From positions 62,001 to 126,000 of the forward strand of contig NZ_BAZK01000004.1 of assembly GCF_001310815.1 (NCBI RefSeq): a DNA stretch of 64,000 nucleotides, read 5' to 3'. A program made the position numbers and the translations under genes. Below, piece by piece: positions 1-8,966 of this stretch (its first letter is position 1; the number at the start of each line of letters is the position of its first letter). Source of the stretch: Pseudovibrio denitrificans JCM 12308 (GTDB taxonomy: Bacteria > Pseudomonadota > Alphaproteobacteria > Rhizobiales > Stappiaceae). The notes beneath the pieces were generated by a model. That model was given only the letters and a program-made list of their open reading frames with translations. It was not told the origin of the DNA and did not search any database.

Positions 1-904
1 GCAGCACGGAAGCTGCCAAGCCCTTCCGGCGTCAGAACCAGAAGTGCCACAAGAACACCGCCAAAGGCAGCAGGCATGTGGAAGCTGGCAATGCCAAAGT
101 CCACCAGAACCGCGAACTTTTTGGAAAGCAGCACAATCGGTAGCATGGTTAGGATCAGGAACATCGCATGATAGCCGGTGGAGTAAATCTCCAGGTCATG
201 ATGATGGTCATCCTCATCATGAGCGTGCTTGTCATCCTCCACTTCATCCTTCGCCATCAGAAACGATAGAGCCACACCTGAGTGTGGTTTCGGCTGAATG
301 AAGAAAGACTTATGCCGGATACTCTGCGTTGCAAGGAACACTGCATAAAGCAGGCTGATCATCACCGCGAAGGAAATCTGCTGTCCGGTGGATAGGGAAG
401 GATCTGCGGTGGAAGTGGTGTAACGGGGAAGGATCAGAGAAAACGTTGCAAGCGGAATGAGAACTGAAAGGAAGGAGCGGGCACCCGTGGTGTTGAAGGG
501 CTGTTCTCCGTATTTGAGGCCGCCCAGCAGAAGACTGATGCCTACCATGCCATTCAGCACGATGTTGAGCACCGCGAGCATCGTATCGCGCGCCAGAGGC
601 TCATTGGTACCACCTGTCAGCATAATGGAAACAATGAGCGAGACCTCAATGCCGATCACCGACAGGGTCAGGATCAGTGTCCCGTAGGTTCCCCCAAAAT
701 AACGGCCAGACAGTCTGCATGGCGCACCACACCAAAGGCGCACCACAGCATGACGCTGAAAAGCCAGATGAAGCAGAAGATCTGCACGGCAAGGCCTGCA
801 GAGGGCTGCAACAGATCCGCCCCAGCCAGAAAGAAAAAGGCTGTGGTTGCAGCACCTGCCAGAAAACAGGCTTCTCGTTTAAGTGTACTCCAAAACCCTG
901 ACAT
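1..904 (-). CDS. ChaA-type calcium/proton antiporter, partial and frameshifted
   Basis: Membrane cation exchanger of the ChaA (y4hA-like) Ca2+:H+ antiporter family, expected to export Ca2+ or Na+ against protons across the inner membrane. The gene runs off the left edge, so its C-terminus is missing. The N-terminal part ends in VRHAD..AVILGEP at about position 690. The next frame continues with YGTLILTLSVIGIEVSLIVSIMLTGG, the acidic first exchanger repeat; a histidine/aspartate-rich loop (DEDDHHHD) follows near 200-225. The two frames join if one base is added at about 693-697. I chose ATG at 904 (MSGFWSTLKREACF); a TTG at 922 is possible. The family match is from memory of the motif around GEPYGTLILTLSV and is fairly firm. 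Whether the frameshift is real is doubtful, because many genes in this sequence carry the same kind of lesion. Confidence 0.72.
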
Positions 905-940
905 TATACTTTTGTTCTCCAAGGCCCTGTAAATAATGAA

Positions 941-1843
941 TTATTCTGTTGCAGAGGTCTCCGCAGTAACGTCTTCGCGTGGACGCCAGATGATGGCAGG
1001 TTCCCCTTCCATCACCAGTGGTGTCTCGGAGGTGCTGTCGTCCGCGAGCTCCTCCCATGAGTTCACCAGTGTGGCTGACTCATCATCACTCAGCTGCACC
1101 AGCTTGGAACGCCAGATACCCTGTTCAGCCCGCCGCGCCTTCGCAGCAACGTCTTTCAGGGCCTCAGGGGCATCTCGCTCAGCCTTTGCCCAACCATTCT
1201 CAATCAGCCAAGTGGCAAGATCATGTTTGCCCACGTTGCAGGTTGCAGCGTAATCATCCCCTTGCATCGGCTTCATGTCAGAGCAGGTGACACGCTTCTG
1301 GCGGATGAAAGCACGCAAAGCCGTCCGTGCTCTGATCCCGCAAGGCCATCTTTCACCATCTTCACTGGGGCATGTTGTGCTGAGAGGAACAGCTTGAACG
1401 TGATGAAGCGAAATCCGTTTCTTTTTATCGCTCAGCGTGGCTCCATCCACCGCAACAGGGCGATAGAGCACTAACTCCTTTGGAGGAGGCTGCTTGGACT
1501 TGCGAGGTACTTTGACGTGAGCAACACGTTGCAGAGTAGCTGTTACCGCAGGAGGAGGCGTGCGCGTGCCACCCACATTACGCAGTCCATCAGGATGTTT
1601 GGGAGGTGTTTTTGGGATTTTGGCTTCAGCAGCAAGGCGAGCAGCTTCTAAAGCCGCCAGTTCCTTCTGCTTTTCTTCAGCGCTTGGCTTATGCTCAACC
1701 GGAAAAGAGGAGGGGCGATAGAGGGTGCGGGCGTTTCCACGCAGAGCGGTTTCTGCATTGTGCTCAATGAGCGCATAAAACCCGACGCCAAGAAGCGCCA
1801 CTCCAAAAAGAAAACACGTGGTCTTGGTAATCCGCATAAGCAC
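941..1843 (-). CDS. Membrane-anchored SNase-fold (thermonuclease-like) protein, active site degenerate
   Basis: 300-residue protein with an N-terminal hydrophobic anchor (about residues 8-28), a proline/alanine-rich linker, and a staphylococcal-nuclease-like domain over about residues 125-247. Family landmarks are DGATLSDKKKRISL, PCGIRARTALRAF, DLATWLIENGWAKA and ARRAEQGIW. Catalytic positions look lost. The usual DGDT...RLxGIDAPE stretch reads DGAT...ISLHHVQAVPLS, without the Asp/Glu pair, and the usual DRYGR reads DDYAAT, without the arginine. It is therefore probably a non-catalytic SNase-fold protein exposed on the periplasmic side, though this comparison is by eye. It is followed on the same strand after a short gap (upstream) by the XRE/S24 regulator; no clear operon signal. 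An inner ATG six bases on (MRITKT) is an equally good start. Confidence 0.75.
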   Translation of the reverse strand: MLMRITKTTCFLFGVALLGVGFYALIEHNAETALRGNARTLYRPSSFPVEHKPSAEEKQKELAALEAARLAAEAKIPKTPPKHPDGLRNVGGTRTPPPAVTATLQRVAHVKVPRKSKQPPPKELVLYRPVAVDGATLSDKKKRISLHHVQAVPLSTTCPSEDGERWPCGIRARTALRAFIRQKRVTCSDMKPMQGDDYAATCNVGKHDLATWLIENGWAKAERDAPEALKDVAAKARRAEQGIWRSKLVQLSDDESATLVNSWEELADDSTSETPLVMEGEPAIIWRPREDVTAETSATE

Positions 1844-1852
1844 CCTGTCTGC

Positions 1853-2497
1853 TTATTGGCTCACCCACAAAACCCTTGCTGTCCAGACCAGATCCGCAAC
1901 TTGAACAACCCTTGGTGTGTCATCCGGGTTGTGCCGTCGAAATTCAATGCGCTCGTTCGTTTGTCGTTGCAACGGGCCGCAATGTAAATCTCCGGTTTTA
2001 GTCGCTATCAAAACATGATCATTTCGCCGCAAAGAGCTCTCGGGAGAGACGATGAGTATTTGTCCTTCCCTGTAGTATGGTTCAAAACTATTACTCGAAA
2101 CTTCCAGTGCGAAGAATTTCTCACTCTGAGAACTGGGAAAAATGAAGCTATCGCAGAATTTATCTAGCTGAAAACCCGAGAGATCCTCAAGATCCACCTC
2201 TCGTAACTCATCACTCGTGCATAAATACGCTGGAAATGACCGGAAATATGTACCGGTGATCTCTGTTTTGTCTTGCAGTATTCCGGCAAAGTCCACGAAG
2301 GTCATTTGAGTGACTTCGAGCACCTTGGCAAGCGATTCCGTTGACGGCCAGCGTGGGCGGCCATCAGCAGCAAAGCGCTTGGAAGGATTGAAGGAGGTCG
2401 GATCGAGTCCGGCACGTCGTGCAAGGCCAGAGGGTGTCAGCTGGTGCCGCTCAGCCACTTTATCAAGCGCTGCCCAAAGGTTCTCGTGATCTAACAT
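1853..2497 (-). CDS. XRE-type transcriptional regulator with S24/LexA-like C-terminal domain
   Basis: 214-residue regulator. The N-terminal helix-turn-helix spans about residues 5-65 (QLTPSGLARRAGLDPTSFN is the recognition segment). A C-terminal S24/LexA-like fold covers about 125-210, with SSNSFEPYYREGQILIV matching the usual GDSMEPTIRDGD motif. The serine is present, but I see no lysine at the usual partner position (the strand after LIATKTGDLHCG). Self-cleavage is therefore unlikely, and the domain probably serves for dimerisation. Proteins of this layout are common single-copy regulators in Rhizobiales, with target unknown. The start ATG at 2497 gives MLDHENLW. The 209-base gap to the divergent DUF952-pyrD pair must hold promoters for both directions. 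Confidence 0.8.
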   Translation of the reverse strand: MLDHENLWAALDKVAERHQLTPSGLARRAGLDPTSFNPSKRFAADGRPRWPSTESLAKVLEVTQMTFVDFAGILQDKTEITGTYFRSFPAYLCTSDELREVDLEDLSGFQLDKFCDSFIFPSSQSEKFFALEVSSNSFEPYYREGQILIVSPESSLRRNDHVLIATKTGDLHCGPLQRQTNERIEFRRHNPDDTPRVVQVADLVWTARVLWVSQ

Positions 2498-2706
2498 TCA
2501 TCCTCCAACAGCGGGAATAACCAGACATAAACCGTACAGATTTGCTGGAAAAACAGCCTTGTTCTGCACCTCTTAGAAATCTTGTATGTGGTGAATAAAA
2601 TCCTATTGCAAGCACTAGTCGAAAGAGAGGGGTTGCCAGCCACCGATTTGTGGATGTATGAGCATGGCTTCAGTTGAGTAGACGTCTCTCCTGAAAGGCA
2701 ATTCCC

Positions 2707-3048
2707 ATGTCCCTCATATTCAAGATCGCCCCCGAGGCGCTTTGGCAGGAAGCTGAAGCCGCCGGTATCTTTGCGGGTGCTCCGATCGATCTGGCCGATG
2801 GTTACATCCACTTCTCCAGCGCTGAGACCGTGAAAGAAACCGCTGCTTTGTACTTTGCGGGACAAACCGACTTGCTGCTGATTGCCGTTGAGAGCGAAGA
2901 CTTCCCGGAAAATGAAATGAAATGGGAAGCCTCCCGAGGTGGCACGCTCTTCCCGCATCTTTATGGCGAGTTTCCTGTCTCCAAGGCCAAGTGGGTCAAA
3001 CCATTACCATTGGATGCTGAAGGCAATCACGAGTTTCCGGAGCTTTAA
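2707..3048 (+). CDS. DUF952 family protein
   Basis: 113-residue soluble protein of the DUF952 family. Family landmarks are the N-terminal FKIAPEALWQEAEAAG, the DLADGYIHFSSAETV segment with TAALYFAG, and the C-terminal WEASRGGTLFPHLYGEF. No enzymatic function is established for the family that I know of. The stop codon directly abuts the pyrD start (TAA then ATG at 3049), so the two are translationally coupled. This DUF952-pyrD pairing recurs in Rhizobiales from my knowledge of the group, which suggests, but does not show, a link to pyrimidine metabolism. The upstream 209 bases contain no obvious strong promoter. Confidence 0.88.
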   Translation: MSLIFKIAPEALWQEAEAAGIFAGAPIDLADGYIHFSSAETVKETAALYFAGQTDLLLIAVESEDFPENEMKWEASRGGTLFPHLYGEFPVSKAKWVKPLPLDAEGNHEFPEL

Positions 3049-4152
3049 ATGTCGATTGAAAACCTGATCAACAAAGTGGGCATTCGGGCACTACATTGTC
3101 TGGATCCTGAGACTTCTCACAACGCAACCATCAAGATGCTTGCCTCTGGCCTGGCACCAACATTTGGCCAAATCGAGAATAAAGCACTTGAGTACAAGCT
3201 TGGTGATCTGACCTTCAAGAACCCGGTCGGCATGGCAGCAGGGTTTGATAAGAACGCAGAAGCCATCACACCACTCATGAAGCTCGGCTTCGGGCATGTG
3301 GAAGTGGGCACTGTGACCCCGCTGCCGCAGGAAGGTAATCCAAAACCTAGGAATTTCCGCCTCAGCGCAGACCGCGCCGTGATCAATCGCTACGGCTTCA
3401 ACAATGACGGTCACGATGTGGTCTACGAGCGCATCCGCAAAGCAGGTCGTACGCCGGGAGTTCTGGGCATCAACGTAGGAGCCAACAAACTCTCCGAGGA
3501 TCGCGTTGCTGACTATGTGCTAGGCGTCAAACGTTTCGCTGAACTGGCAGACTACCTGACGGCCAACATCTCCTCTCCAAACACACCGGGTCTGCGAGAC
3601 CTGCAGGAGAAAGACGCGCTTGCTCATCTGCTCTCTGCCATCGTCAACGCACGTGATGAGCAGGAAGACCATCTGGGCCGCAAAGTCCCGGTCATGCTGA
3701 AAATCGCACCGGATGTGATGGAAGAAGCGCTTAAGGAGATTGCTGAGGTTGTCATGACCAACAAGGTCGATGGCATGATTGTTTCCAACACCACCATCGC
3801 CCGCCCATCCACGCTCAAAGATCAAAAGCAAGCGAAGGAAGCCGGCGGTCTGTCAGGCGCTCCATTGTTCGAACGCGCAACCATCGCTCTGGCGAAAACC
3901 AGACGCGCTGTAGGACCGGACTTGCCGCTCTTTGGTGTTGGTGGAGTAGATACGCCAGAAAAAGCGGCTGCCAAGATCTTTGCAGGGGCCAACCAGATCC
4001 AGCTGTATTCCGGCATGGTCTATGAAGGGCAGACGCTGGTGAAGAAGATCAATCAGCATCTCTCTCGTCTGGTCGCAGCCCGAGGCATTTCCAACCTGCA
4101 GGAGCTTGTCGGCATCGACAACGACATCTGGGCAGACAAAACGCTCGACTAG
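3049..4152 (+). CDS. pyrD: Dihydroorotate dehydrogenase (quinone), class 2
   Basis: 367-residue class-2 dihydroorotate dehydrogenase. It oxidises dihydroorotate to orotate with FMN and passes electrons to the quinone pool at the inner membrane, in de novo pyrimidine synthesis. Visible family motifs are FKNPVGMAAGFDKNAEAI, GHVEVGTVTPLPQEGNP, NRYGFNNDG, ANISSPNTPGLRDLQ (containing the catalytic serine), VSNTTI and GVGGVDTPEKAAAKIFAGA. The N-terminal helix region (about residues 1-40) is the membrane-associating extension typical of class 2. It is coupled to the DUF952 gene just upstream. A good hairpin terminator at 4162-4192 follows. Confidence 0.97.
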   Translation: MSIENLINKVGIRALHCLDPETSHNATIKMLASGLAPTFGQIENKALEYKLGDLTFKNPVGMAAGFDKNAEAITPLMKLGFGHVEVGTVTPLPQEGNPKPRNFRLSADRAVINRYGFNNDGHDVVYERIRKAGRTPGVLGINVGANKLSEDRVADYVLGVKRFAELADYLTANISSPNTPGLRDLQEKDALAHLLSAIVNARDEQEDHLGRKVPVMLKIAPDVMEEALKEIAEVVMTNKVDGMIVSNTTIARPSTLKDQKQAKEAGGLSGAPLFERATIALAKTRRAVGPDLPLFGVGGVDTPEKAAAKIFAGANQIQLYSGMVYEGQTLVKKINQHLSRLVAARGISNLQELVGIDNDIWADKTLD

Positions 4153-4161
4153 TAGAGACTA

Positions 4162-4192
4162 GGCGAGGTGCGTATCAGTAGCCTCGCCTTTT
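4162..4192. terminator. Intrinsic terminator after pyrD
   Basis: Seven-base inverted repeat (GGCGAGG/CCTCGCC) with a 13-base loop, followed by four T. It sits between pyrD and the convergent MATE gene, only 10 bases past the pyrD stop. Confidence 0.75.
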
Positions 4193-4202
4193 GATCTCGT
4201 GA

Positions 4203-5549
4203 TCAGCCAGCCCTACTGGAAGCTGGCTGCAGAGCGCCAAAATACTGCCGCTCACGCACGACGCACAGATAGCTCAGCGTCAACCCACGTGCACCGAAGA
4301 ACACCAGCAACGAGAACCAGAGCCCGTCGTTTCCATAGATCGGAAACAGCAGATAGTAGCTGGCAAGGAACAGTATGGTTGAAACCACCACAGAGTTCCG
4401 CATGTCCTGGGACCACGTTGCGCCAATAAATATTCCATCCATCTGGAAAGCCAGAGTGCCTATGATTGGCGTTAGGACAGCCCAGAACATAAAGGTCCGC
4501 GCTGTCTCTCGTACTTCCGCATGGGTGGTCAGCAGATCAATCACCACACCACCGGTCAGCCACAGCACCATTGCTGCGCCAAAGGAAAGCCCAAAGCCCC
4601 AGCCGATGGAAAGCCGTAGAGCCTTACGGAAGGCCGTGCGTTGCTTGGCACCAATCGCTTGCCCAACCACCTGTTCGGCAGCTGATGCCGTTCCATCCAG
4701 AAAGAACGCAGCAACCAGAATGAACTTCTCCAGAACTGCATTTGCAGCCAGAACCACTTCACCTTGAGCTGCACTGCGCGATGTGAAGAAGCCAAAGGCA
4801 AACAGCATCACCATGGACCGGATCATGATATCCCGGTTCAATGCCAGCATTGGCTTGAGCTTTTCCCAGATGATAATCTGAGAGAAGGTCGGCAGCGGTG
4901 CGCCATTCAGCTCGCGCTTAATCAGGTAAAGCCCCAGACAGAATGTCAGCATTTCCGCAATGAAGGTTGCCACAGCAACACCCGGAATGCCCCAGTTGAA
5001 CCCAAGCACAAACACCACCGAAAGCACCATATTGGTGACATTCAGGAAGGTCTGAATAAGCAGCCCGATGCCCGCCTTGCTCAGTCCAAGATACCAGCCA
5101 AGGATGGAATAGTTGGCGAGCACAAACGGGGCAGAAAACGCACGGATTGCAAAATAGGTCGCCGCAGCTTCCTGAACTGCTTCCGTACCGCCAATGATCG
5201 GCAGGCCAAAACTCAGGATCGGCCATTGCAGGAAGATAACAATCACACCGCCAATCAGCCCCAACAGTAGCGCCCGTGCCAACACAGCCCGCATCTCGTT
5301 GCCATTGCTGGCGCCAAGAGCTTGTGCGGCCAGACCCGTAGTACCTGCACGCAGGAAGTAAAAGAACGCACCGATCACATCAAACAGGATCGTACCCACA
5401 GCCAAACCACCCAGCAAAGCAGCATCATGCAGCTGCCCGATCACTGCAGTATCAACCAGCCCCAGCAATGGAGTGGAGATATACGCCAGGGTCATCGGGA
5501 CAGCGAGCGCAAGGAAAGAGCGGTTTGTCACTTTGAAACTTGTAGACAC
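4203..5549 (-). CDS. MATE family efflux transporter (DinF/NorM type)
   Basis: 448-residue inner-membrane protein of the multidrug and toxic compound extrusion family, with about 12 hydrophobic segments over its whole length. Family landmarks are the N-terminal LAVPMTLAYISTPLLGLVDTAVIGQL, with the hallmark ALLGGLAVGTILF afterwards, and the mirrored motif in the second half (VLAANAVLEKFILVAAFFLDGTASAAEQVVGQAIGAK). Members exchange cationic compounds for Na+ or H+; the substrate cannot be read from sequence. The divergent HDAC-family gene begins 162 bases away. There is no sign of transfer. Confidence 0.93.
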   Translation of the reverse strand: MSTSFKVTNRSFLALAVPMTLAYISTPLLGLVDTAVIGQLHDAALLGGLAVGTILFDVIGAFFYFLRAGTTGLAAQALGASNGNEMRAVLARALLLGLIGGVIVIFLQWPILSFGLPIIGGTEAVQEAAATYFAIRAFSAPFVLANYSILGWYLGLSKAGIGLLIQTFLNVTNMVLSVVFVLGFNWGIPGVAVATFIAEMLTFCLGLYLIKRELNGAPLPTFSQIIIWEKLKPMLALNRDIMIRSMVMLFAFGFFTSRSAAQGEVVLAANAVLEKFILVAAFFLDGTASAAEQVVGQAIGAKQRTAFRKALRLSIGWGFGLSFGAAMVLWLTGGVVIDLLTTHAEVRETARTFMFWAVLTPIIGTLAFQMDGIFIGATWSQDMRNSVVVSTILFLASYYLLFPIYGNDGLWFSLLVFFGARGLTLSYLCVVRERQYFGALQPASSRAG

Positions 5550-5711
5550 GGAAAAACCTTTAAACGCACGAGAGCAATGCGGGCCTGCAGCTCAAATGGG
5601 CTTGGGGAAATTGAAGTCTCTATGCTCATATTGGTTTGTTCTGTTTTTGTCCATATTTATAATCTTGAGAGATCAGTTAGATTGGCTTGAAACAGAGAAG
5701 GTGTTGCTCTC

Positions 5712-6615
5712 GTGAGACTACCAATTGTGCATCATCCCGCCTACACAGCGGACATTCCGGAGGACCATCGGTTCCCCATGAGAAAGTATGCCGAGGTCGC
5801 ACGGTGCTGAAAGAGACAGACCCGCAGGGCGCACTCTATGACTTCCATGAGCCAGCCCCCATCTCACGCGATGATCTGCTGCGCGTTCATGCAAGGGAGT
5901 ATGTGGATCAGGTGCTGAGCTGCACGGTACCGCACGCCGTTGCCCGCGAAATCGGCTTTCCCATGACTGAGAGCGTCTCCTTCCGTGCCCAGTGCGCAAC
6001 AGGTGGATCCTTGCTGACGGCCATGCTGGCGCTGGAGCACGGCGTGGCCTGCAACACCGCCGGAGGTCCCACCACGCCCGCATTGCGCAGGGTGCTGGCT
6101 TTTGCGTCTTCAATGATGTTGCAGTCGCGGTGAGGGCAGTGCAGGCCATGCGTATGGTCCGCCGCGTACTGATCATCGATCTGGATGTGCATCAGGGGGA
6201 TGGCACTGCCGATATCTTCGCTCACGACACCAGCGTCTTCACCCTCTCACTCCATTCAGAGAAGAACTACCCCGTCCGAAAGAAAGCCTCTACGCTGGAT
6301 GTGCCGCTGGAAGACGGCATGGAGGACGACGAGTACTTGTCAATTCTGGAAGATACTCTCAAACGCGTGCTCACCACGTTCAAAGCAGATCTGGTGTTCT
6401 TCAATGCCGGTGTTGACCCTCACCATGACGACCGTTTAGGCCGCCTTGCCCTCTCCGATGAAGGGCTGCGAAAACGGGAGGAACTTGTCTTTAAACTGGT
6501 AAGGAATGAAGGTCTTCCACTTGCAGGTGTGCTGGGAGGTGGTTATTCGTATAATCTTAGACTATTGGTTAACCGGCACTCAAACCTGTACCGCGTGGCA
6601 GCGAAGTACTTATAA
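5712..6615 (+). CDS. Histone deacetylase family protein (acetylpolyamine amidohydrolase-like), two frameshifts
   Basis: Zinc hydrolase of the HDAC/AcuC/acetylpolyamine amidohydrolase superfamily, about 300 residues once repaired. The product begins at GTG 5712 (RLPIVHHPAYTADIP). The frame breaks at about 5803 (EVAR|VLKETDPQG) and again at about 6066 (CNTAGG|SHHARIAQGAGFCVFND). Adding one base at each point restores a continuous protein. Catalytic elements all survive: the HHA and GFCVFND histidine region, metal-binding LDVHQGDGTADIF, GVDPHHDDRLGRL and the C-terminal GGGYS. Such enzymes deacetylate small amides or proteins; the substrate is unknown. Two one-base losses in an otherwise intact enzyme look more like sequence error than decay. 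Confidence 0.85.
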
Positions 6616-6772
6616 TTCAAAAACAAGTCCTTTTTATATAAAATTTTAGTAAAATATAAAATTCCACCTTTAAGAACTGAATAGGTAAATGTGTCTTGCC
6701 ATTTTATGAAAAATGCGCAGTATCCCCTCCGTAAAGTGCAAATAAAATGCCTCGGAAGGCTAGGAGACACAT

Positions 6773-7336
6773 ATGGGTGTTGTGGTCACCAATAGAAGCG
6801 TTGTACTGGATACTGCGGATTACATGATCCGGGAAAGCGGACTGTTGGGCTTGGATGTTGATCAGCTTGCCAGTTCCACCGGAACCAGCGAACAGGACAT
6901 TTCTGAAATGTTCTCCTCAGTCAATGGGGTAGAGCGTGCTGTTCTGCAAAGATACATCGACCGCTTCCTGCAGATCCTTGGTGATCCTTCCACACAGACG
7001 CTTCATTTCCGCAGAGCACTGGACACTTACATCGCAGCTTTTCAGGCTGGCATGGCAGACGGCGGCGAGCTGTTCCTGTCCGCAGTGCTGGGCGATAAGG
7101 ACGAAGAACTGCCGGAAGACCTGCAGGAGCTTGCTGCAACCTTTGCTCGCCGTGCCCGTGTATGGCTCGCAGACCTGTTGGAGTACAGCGGCAACTGGTC
7201 CTCAGAAGAAGCTCTGGTAAAGTCGGACTTTGTTCTGGCAGCACTGGAAGTGGCTGTTCTGATCGGCAACACCAGCGAAGATCCGGAGATCTTCGACAAC
7301 CTGTCCGTCAACATTCACAATATCTGCATGCAGTAA
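6773..7336 (+). CDS. TetR-like transcriptional regulator
   Basis: 187-residue protein with a TetR-type layout. An N-terminal helix-turn-helix covers about residues 8-52 (VLDTADYMIRESGLLGLDVDQLASSTGTSEQDISEMF), then an all-helical ligand/dimerisation region. The DNA-binding helix is less canonical than in most TetR proteins: the usual TTVRDIA/ YYHF signature reads LDVDQLA...EMFSSV. The assignment is thus moderate. The start ATG at 6773 has a preceding AGGAG 5 bases upstream. It stands alone, with an AT-rich 157-base gap upstream; the neighbouring DUF6460 gene converges on it. Confidence 0.7.
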   Translation: MGVVVTNRSVVLDTADYMIRESGLLGLDVDQLASSTGTSEQDISEMFSSVNGVERAVLQRYIDRFLQILGDPSTQTLHFRRALDTYIAAFQAGMADGGELFLSAVLGDKDEELPEDLQELAATFARRARVWLADLLEYSGNWSSEEALVKSDFVLAALEVAVLIGNTSEDPEIFDNLSVNIHNICMQ

Positions 7337-7353
7337 GTTAAGAGCAGGCGCGG

Positions 7354-7626
7354 TTATCGTCCGCGCCAGTTCATCAGCCGTGAGATAAACCACAGCGGCA
7401 CCACCACAATGGCTCCAAGGAAGAAGTAGGAGCCAAAGCGCTCAATGGCTGAGAAGCCCATATTCCAGATCCGGATAAAGAAATCCTGCACGGAGTAGAT
7501 CAGGGTCAGCGGCGAAAAGTCCAGCGCAGACAGCACAATCCCGACAATCAAAGATAGAAAAATCAGCCGAATGAGCACGCGTCCCGGCGTGTCTCCAAGA
7601 AAACGGTTGAACTTATCGTTTGACAT
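7354..7626 (-). CDS. DUF6460 family small membrane protein
   Basis: 90-residue integral membrane protein with two hydrophobic segments (LIRLIFLSLIVGIVLSAL at about 16-33 and FFLGAIVVVPLWFISRL at about 67-83), of the DUF6460 type widespread in Rhizobiales. Function unknown. I chose ATG at 7626 (MSNDKFNRFLGDTPG) because GGAG lies 7 bases upstream; an in-frame earlier start would add nine residues. A GC-rich hairpin (GGCGCG/CGCGCC, 7347-7367) overlaps its stop and may end transcription from either convergent gene. Confidence 0.78.
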   Translation of the reverse strand: MSNDKFNRFLGDTPGRVLIRLIFLSLIVGIVLSALDFSPLTLIYSVQDFFIRIWNMGFSAIERFGSYFFLGAIVVVPLWFISRLMNWRGR

Positions 7627-7911
7627 CAAAATCTCCGCAATAGCCGTGCTCAAAAAGGGCAGTGGACGTAAAACCCAGGCAAAGGACAGGGTAATAGCAA
7701 ACTGCTTTACAATGCTTTGATCCCTATATAGGCACCCAGCCTACTCTTTCATATGGGGCGACGCCAAATTTTCTATTCCATTCCATATACGCAGTAATCG
7801 GTCTTTCCTTTAAGTGCGTCTTCCTTACAGTACCTCCAAAACAAGAGGATGGCCGCCGGAGCGTTAACTGCACGTGCCCAAAGGCTGGCAAAGAAGACCA
7901 TAGGATAGCCC

Positions 7912-8892
7912 ATGAAAGCTGTGACCTACCACAAAGAGACCGACGAGTTCGTGCTGGCTGACGTGGAAAAGCCCACCCCGGCAAAAGGTGAAGTGCTGGT
8001 AAAGGTGGTTGCCACCGGCCTCAATCCGGTCGATGCAAAGATCAACAAATGGTGCGCTGCTGCGCGAGACATGAGTGACAACTGGGTGCCCGGTTTGGAC
8101 GTGTCCGGCAACATCGAGCAGGTCGGCGAGAGTGTCACAAACTGGGCTGTGGGCGATGCAGTTCTGTATCACGGCAACATGTTCAGGCCCCACGGTGGAC
8201 TTGCAGAGTTTGCTGTCACCGATGCTGAGGCACTCGTCAGGCACCCGGATGTGGACCCGGTTATAGCTGCGGCAACCCCATGCGCAGGCTGGACTGCATG
8301 GCGCGCCCTCGTGGATAAGCTGGACATCGAAAACCGCAATACTCTGCTGGTCATGGGCGGCTCAGGTGGTGTGGGTGGCTTTGCCATCCAGATCGCCAAA
8401 CACTTCGGTACAGAGAAAATTCTGGCGACGTGTTCTGAGCGCAATCTCGACTACGTGCATTCTCTCGGTGCGACCCGCGCGATCGACTACGGTTGGGAAG
8501 ATGTGATTGGCATCGCTTTTGAGGAAACCGGACGGCAAGGCGTTGATGTAGCGCTTGATACGGTTGGCGGCGACAACGACATTACCGCTGCAAGCTGTCT
8601 GGGCTTTGAAGGGGAGATGGTCGAACTCGTCAGCACCGTGCGCCCTGCTGCCTATGACAATGCATTTCTGAAAGGCCTTAGTTTCCACCAGCTCAGTCTG
8701 GGTTCAAGTCTGCGCGCCGGCCCAAAAGCCAAAGCCAATCTGGTCAAAGCAGGCACAGTCTTTTCAAAGCTTCTGGAAATTGGCGAGATCTCTGTACCAA
8801 AGATCAGGCAGATCAGTCTTGAAGATGTAGGGCCTGCCCTGAAAGAGATGAGAAACCAACGCACTGTTGGCAAGATTGTGTTGAAGATCTAG
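7912..8892 (+). CDS. NADPH:quinone oxidoreductase-like / zinc-free alcohol dehydrogenase family protein
   Basis: 326-residue medium-chain dehydrogenase/reductase. An N-terminal GroES-like domain (residues 1-130, with VLVKVVATGLNPVDAKINKW and GLDVSGNIEQVG) precedes a Rossmann NAD(P)H domain (GGSGGVGGFAIQIAKHFG at about 146-163, then LDYVHSLGATRAIDY). The zinc-ligand motif GHE and the four structural cysteines are absent, which places it with quinone oxidoreductase/crotonyl reductase-like members rather than alcohol dehydrogenases. It would reduce a quinone or enone with NADPH; the substrate is unknown. It is free-standing, with 258 bases of gene-free DNA before it. Confidence 0.88.
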   Translation: MKAVTYHKETDEFVLADVEKPTPAKGEVLVKVVATGLNPVDAKINKWCAAARDMSDNWVPGLDVSGNIEQVGESVTNWAVGDAVLYHGNMFRPHGGLAEFAVTDAEALVRHPDVDPVIAAATPCAGWTAWRALVDKLDIENRNTLLVMGGSGGVGGFAIQIAKHFGTEKILATCSERNLDYVHSLGATRAIDYGWEDVIGIAFEETGRQGVDVALDTVGGDNDITAASCLGFEGEMVELVSTVRPAAYDNAFLKGLSFHQLSLGSSLRAGPKAKANLVKAGTVFSKLLEIGEISVPKIRQISLEDVGPALKEMRNQRTVGKIVLKI

Positions 8893-8966
8893 GCAGTTAT
8901 CCAATACCTTCTCTCCATCGGAATCAAATGAGGCTGGCCTGTCCAGCCTCACCGGCGGAGGCAGGG

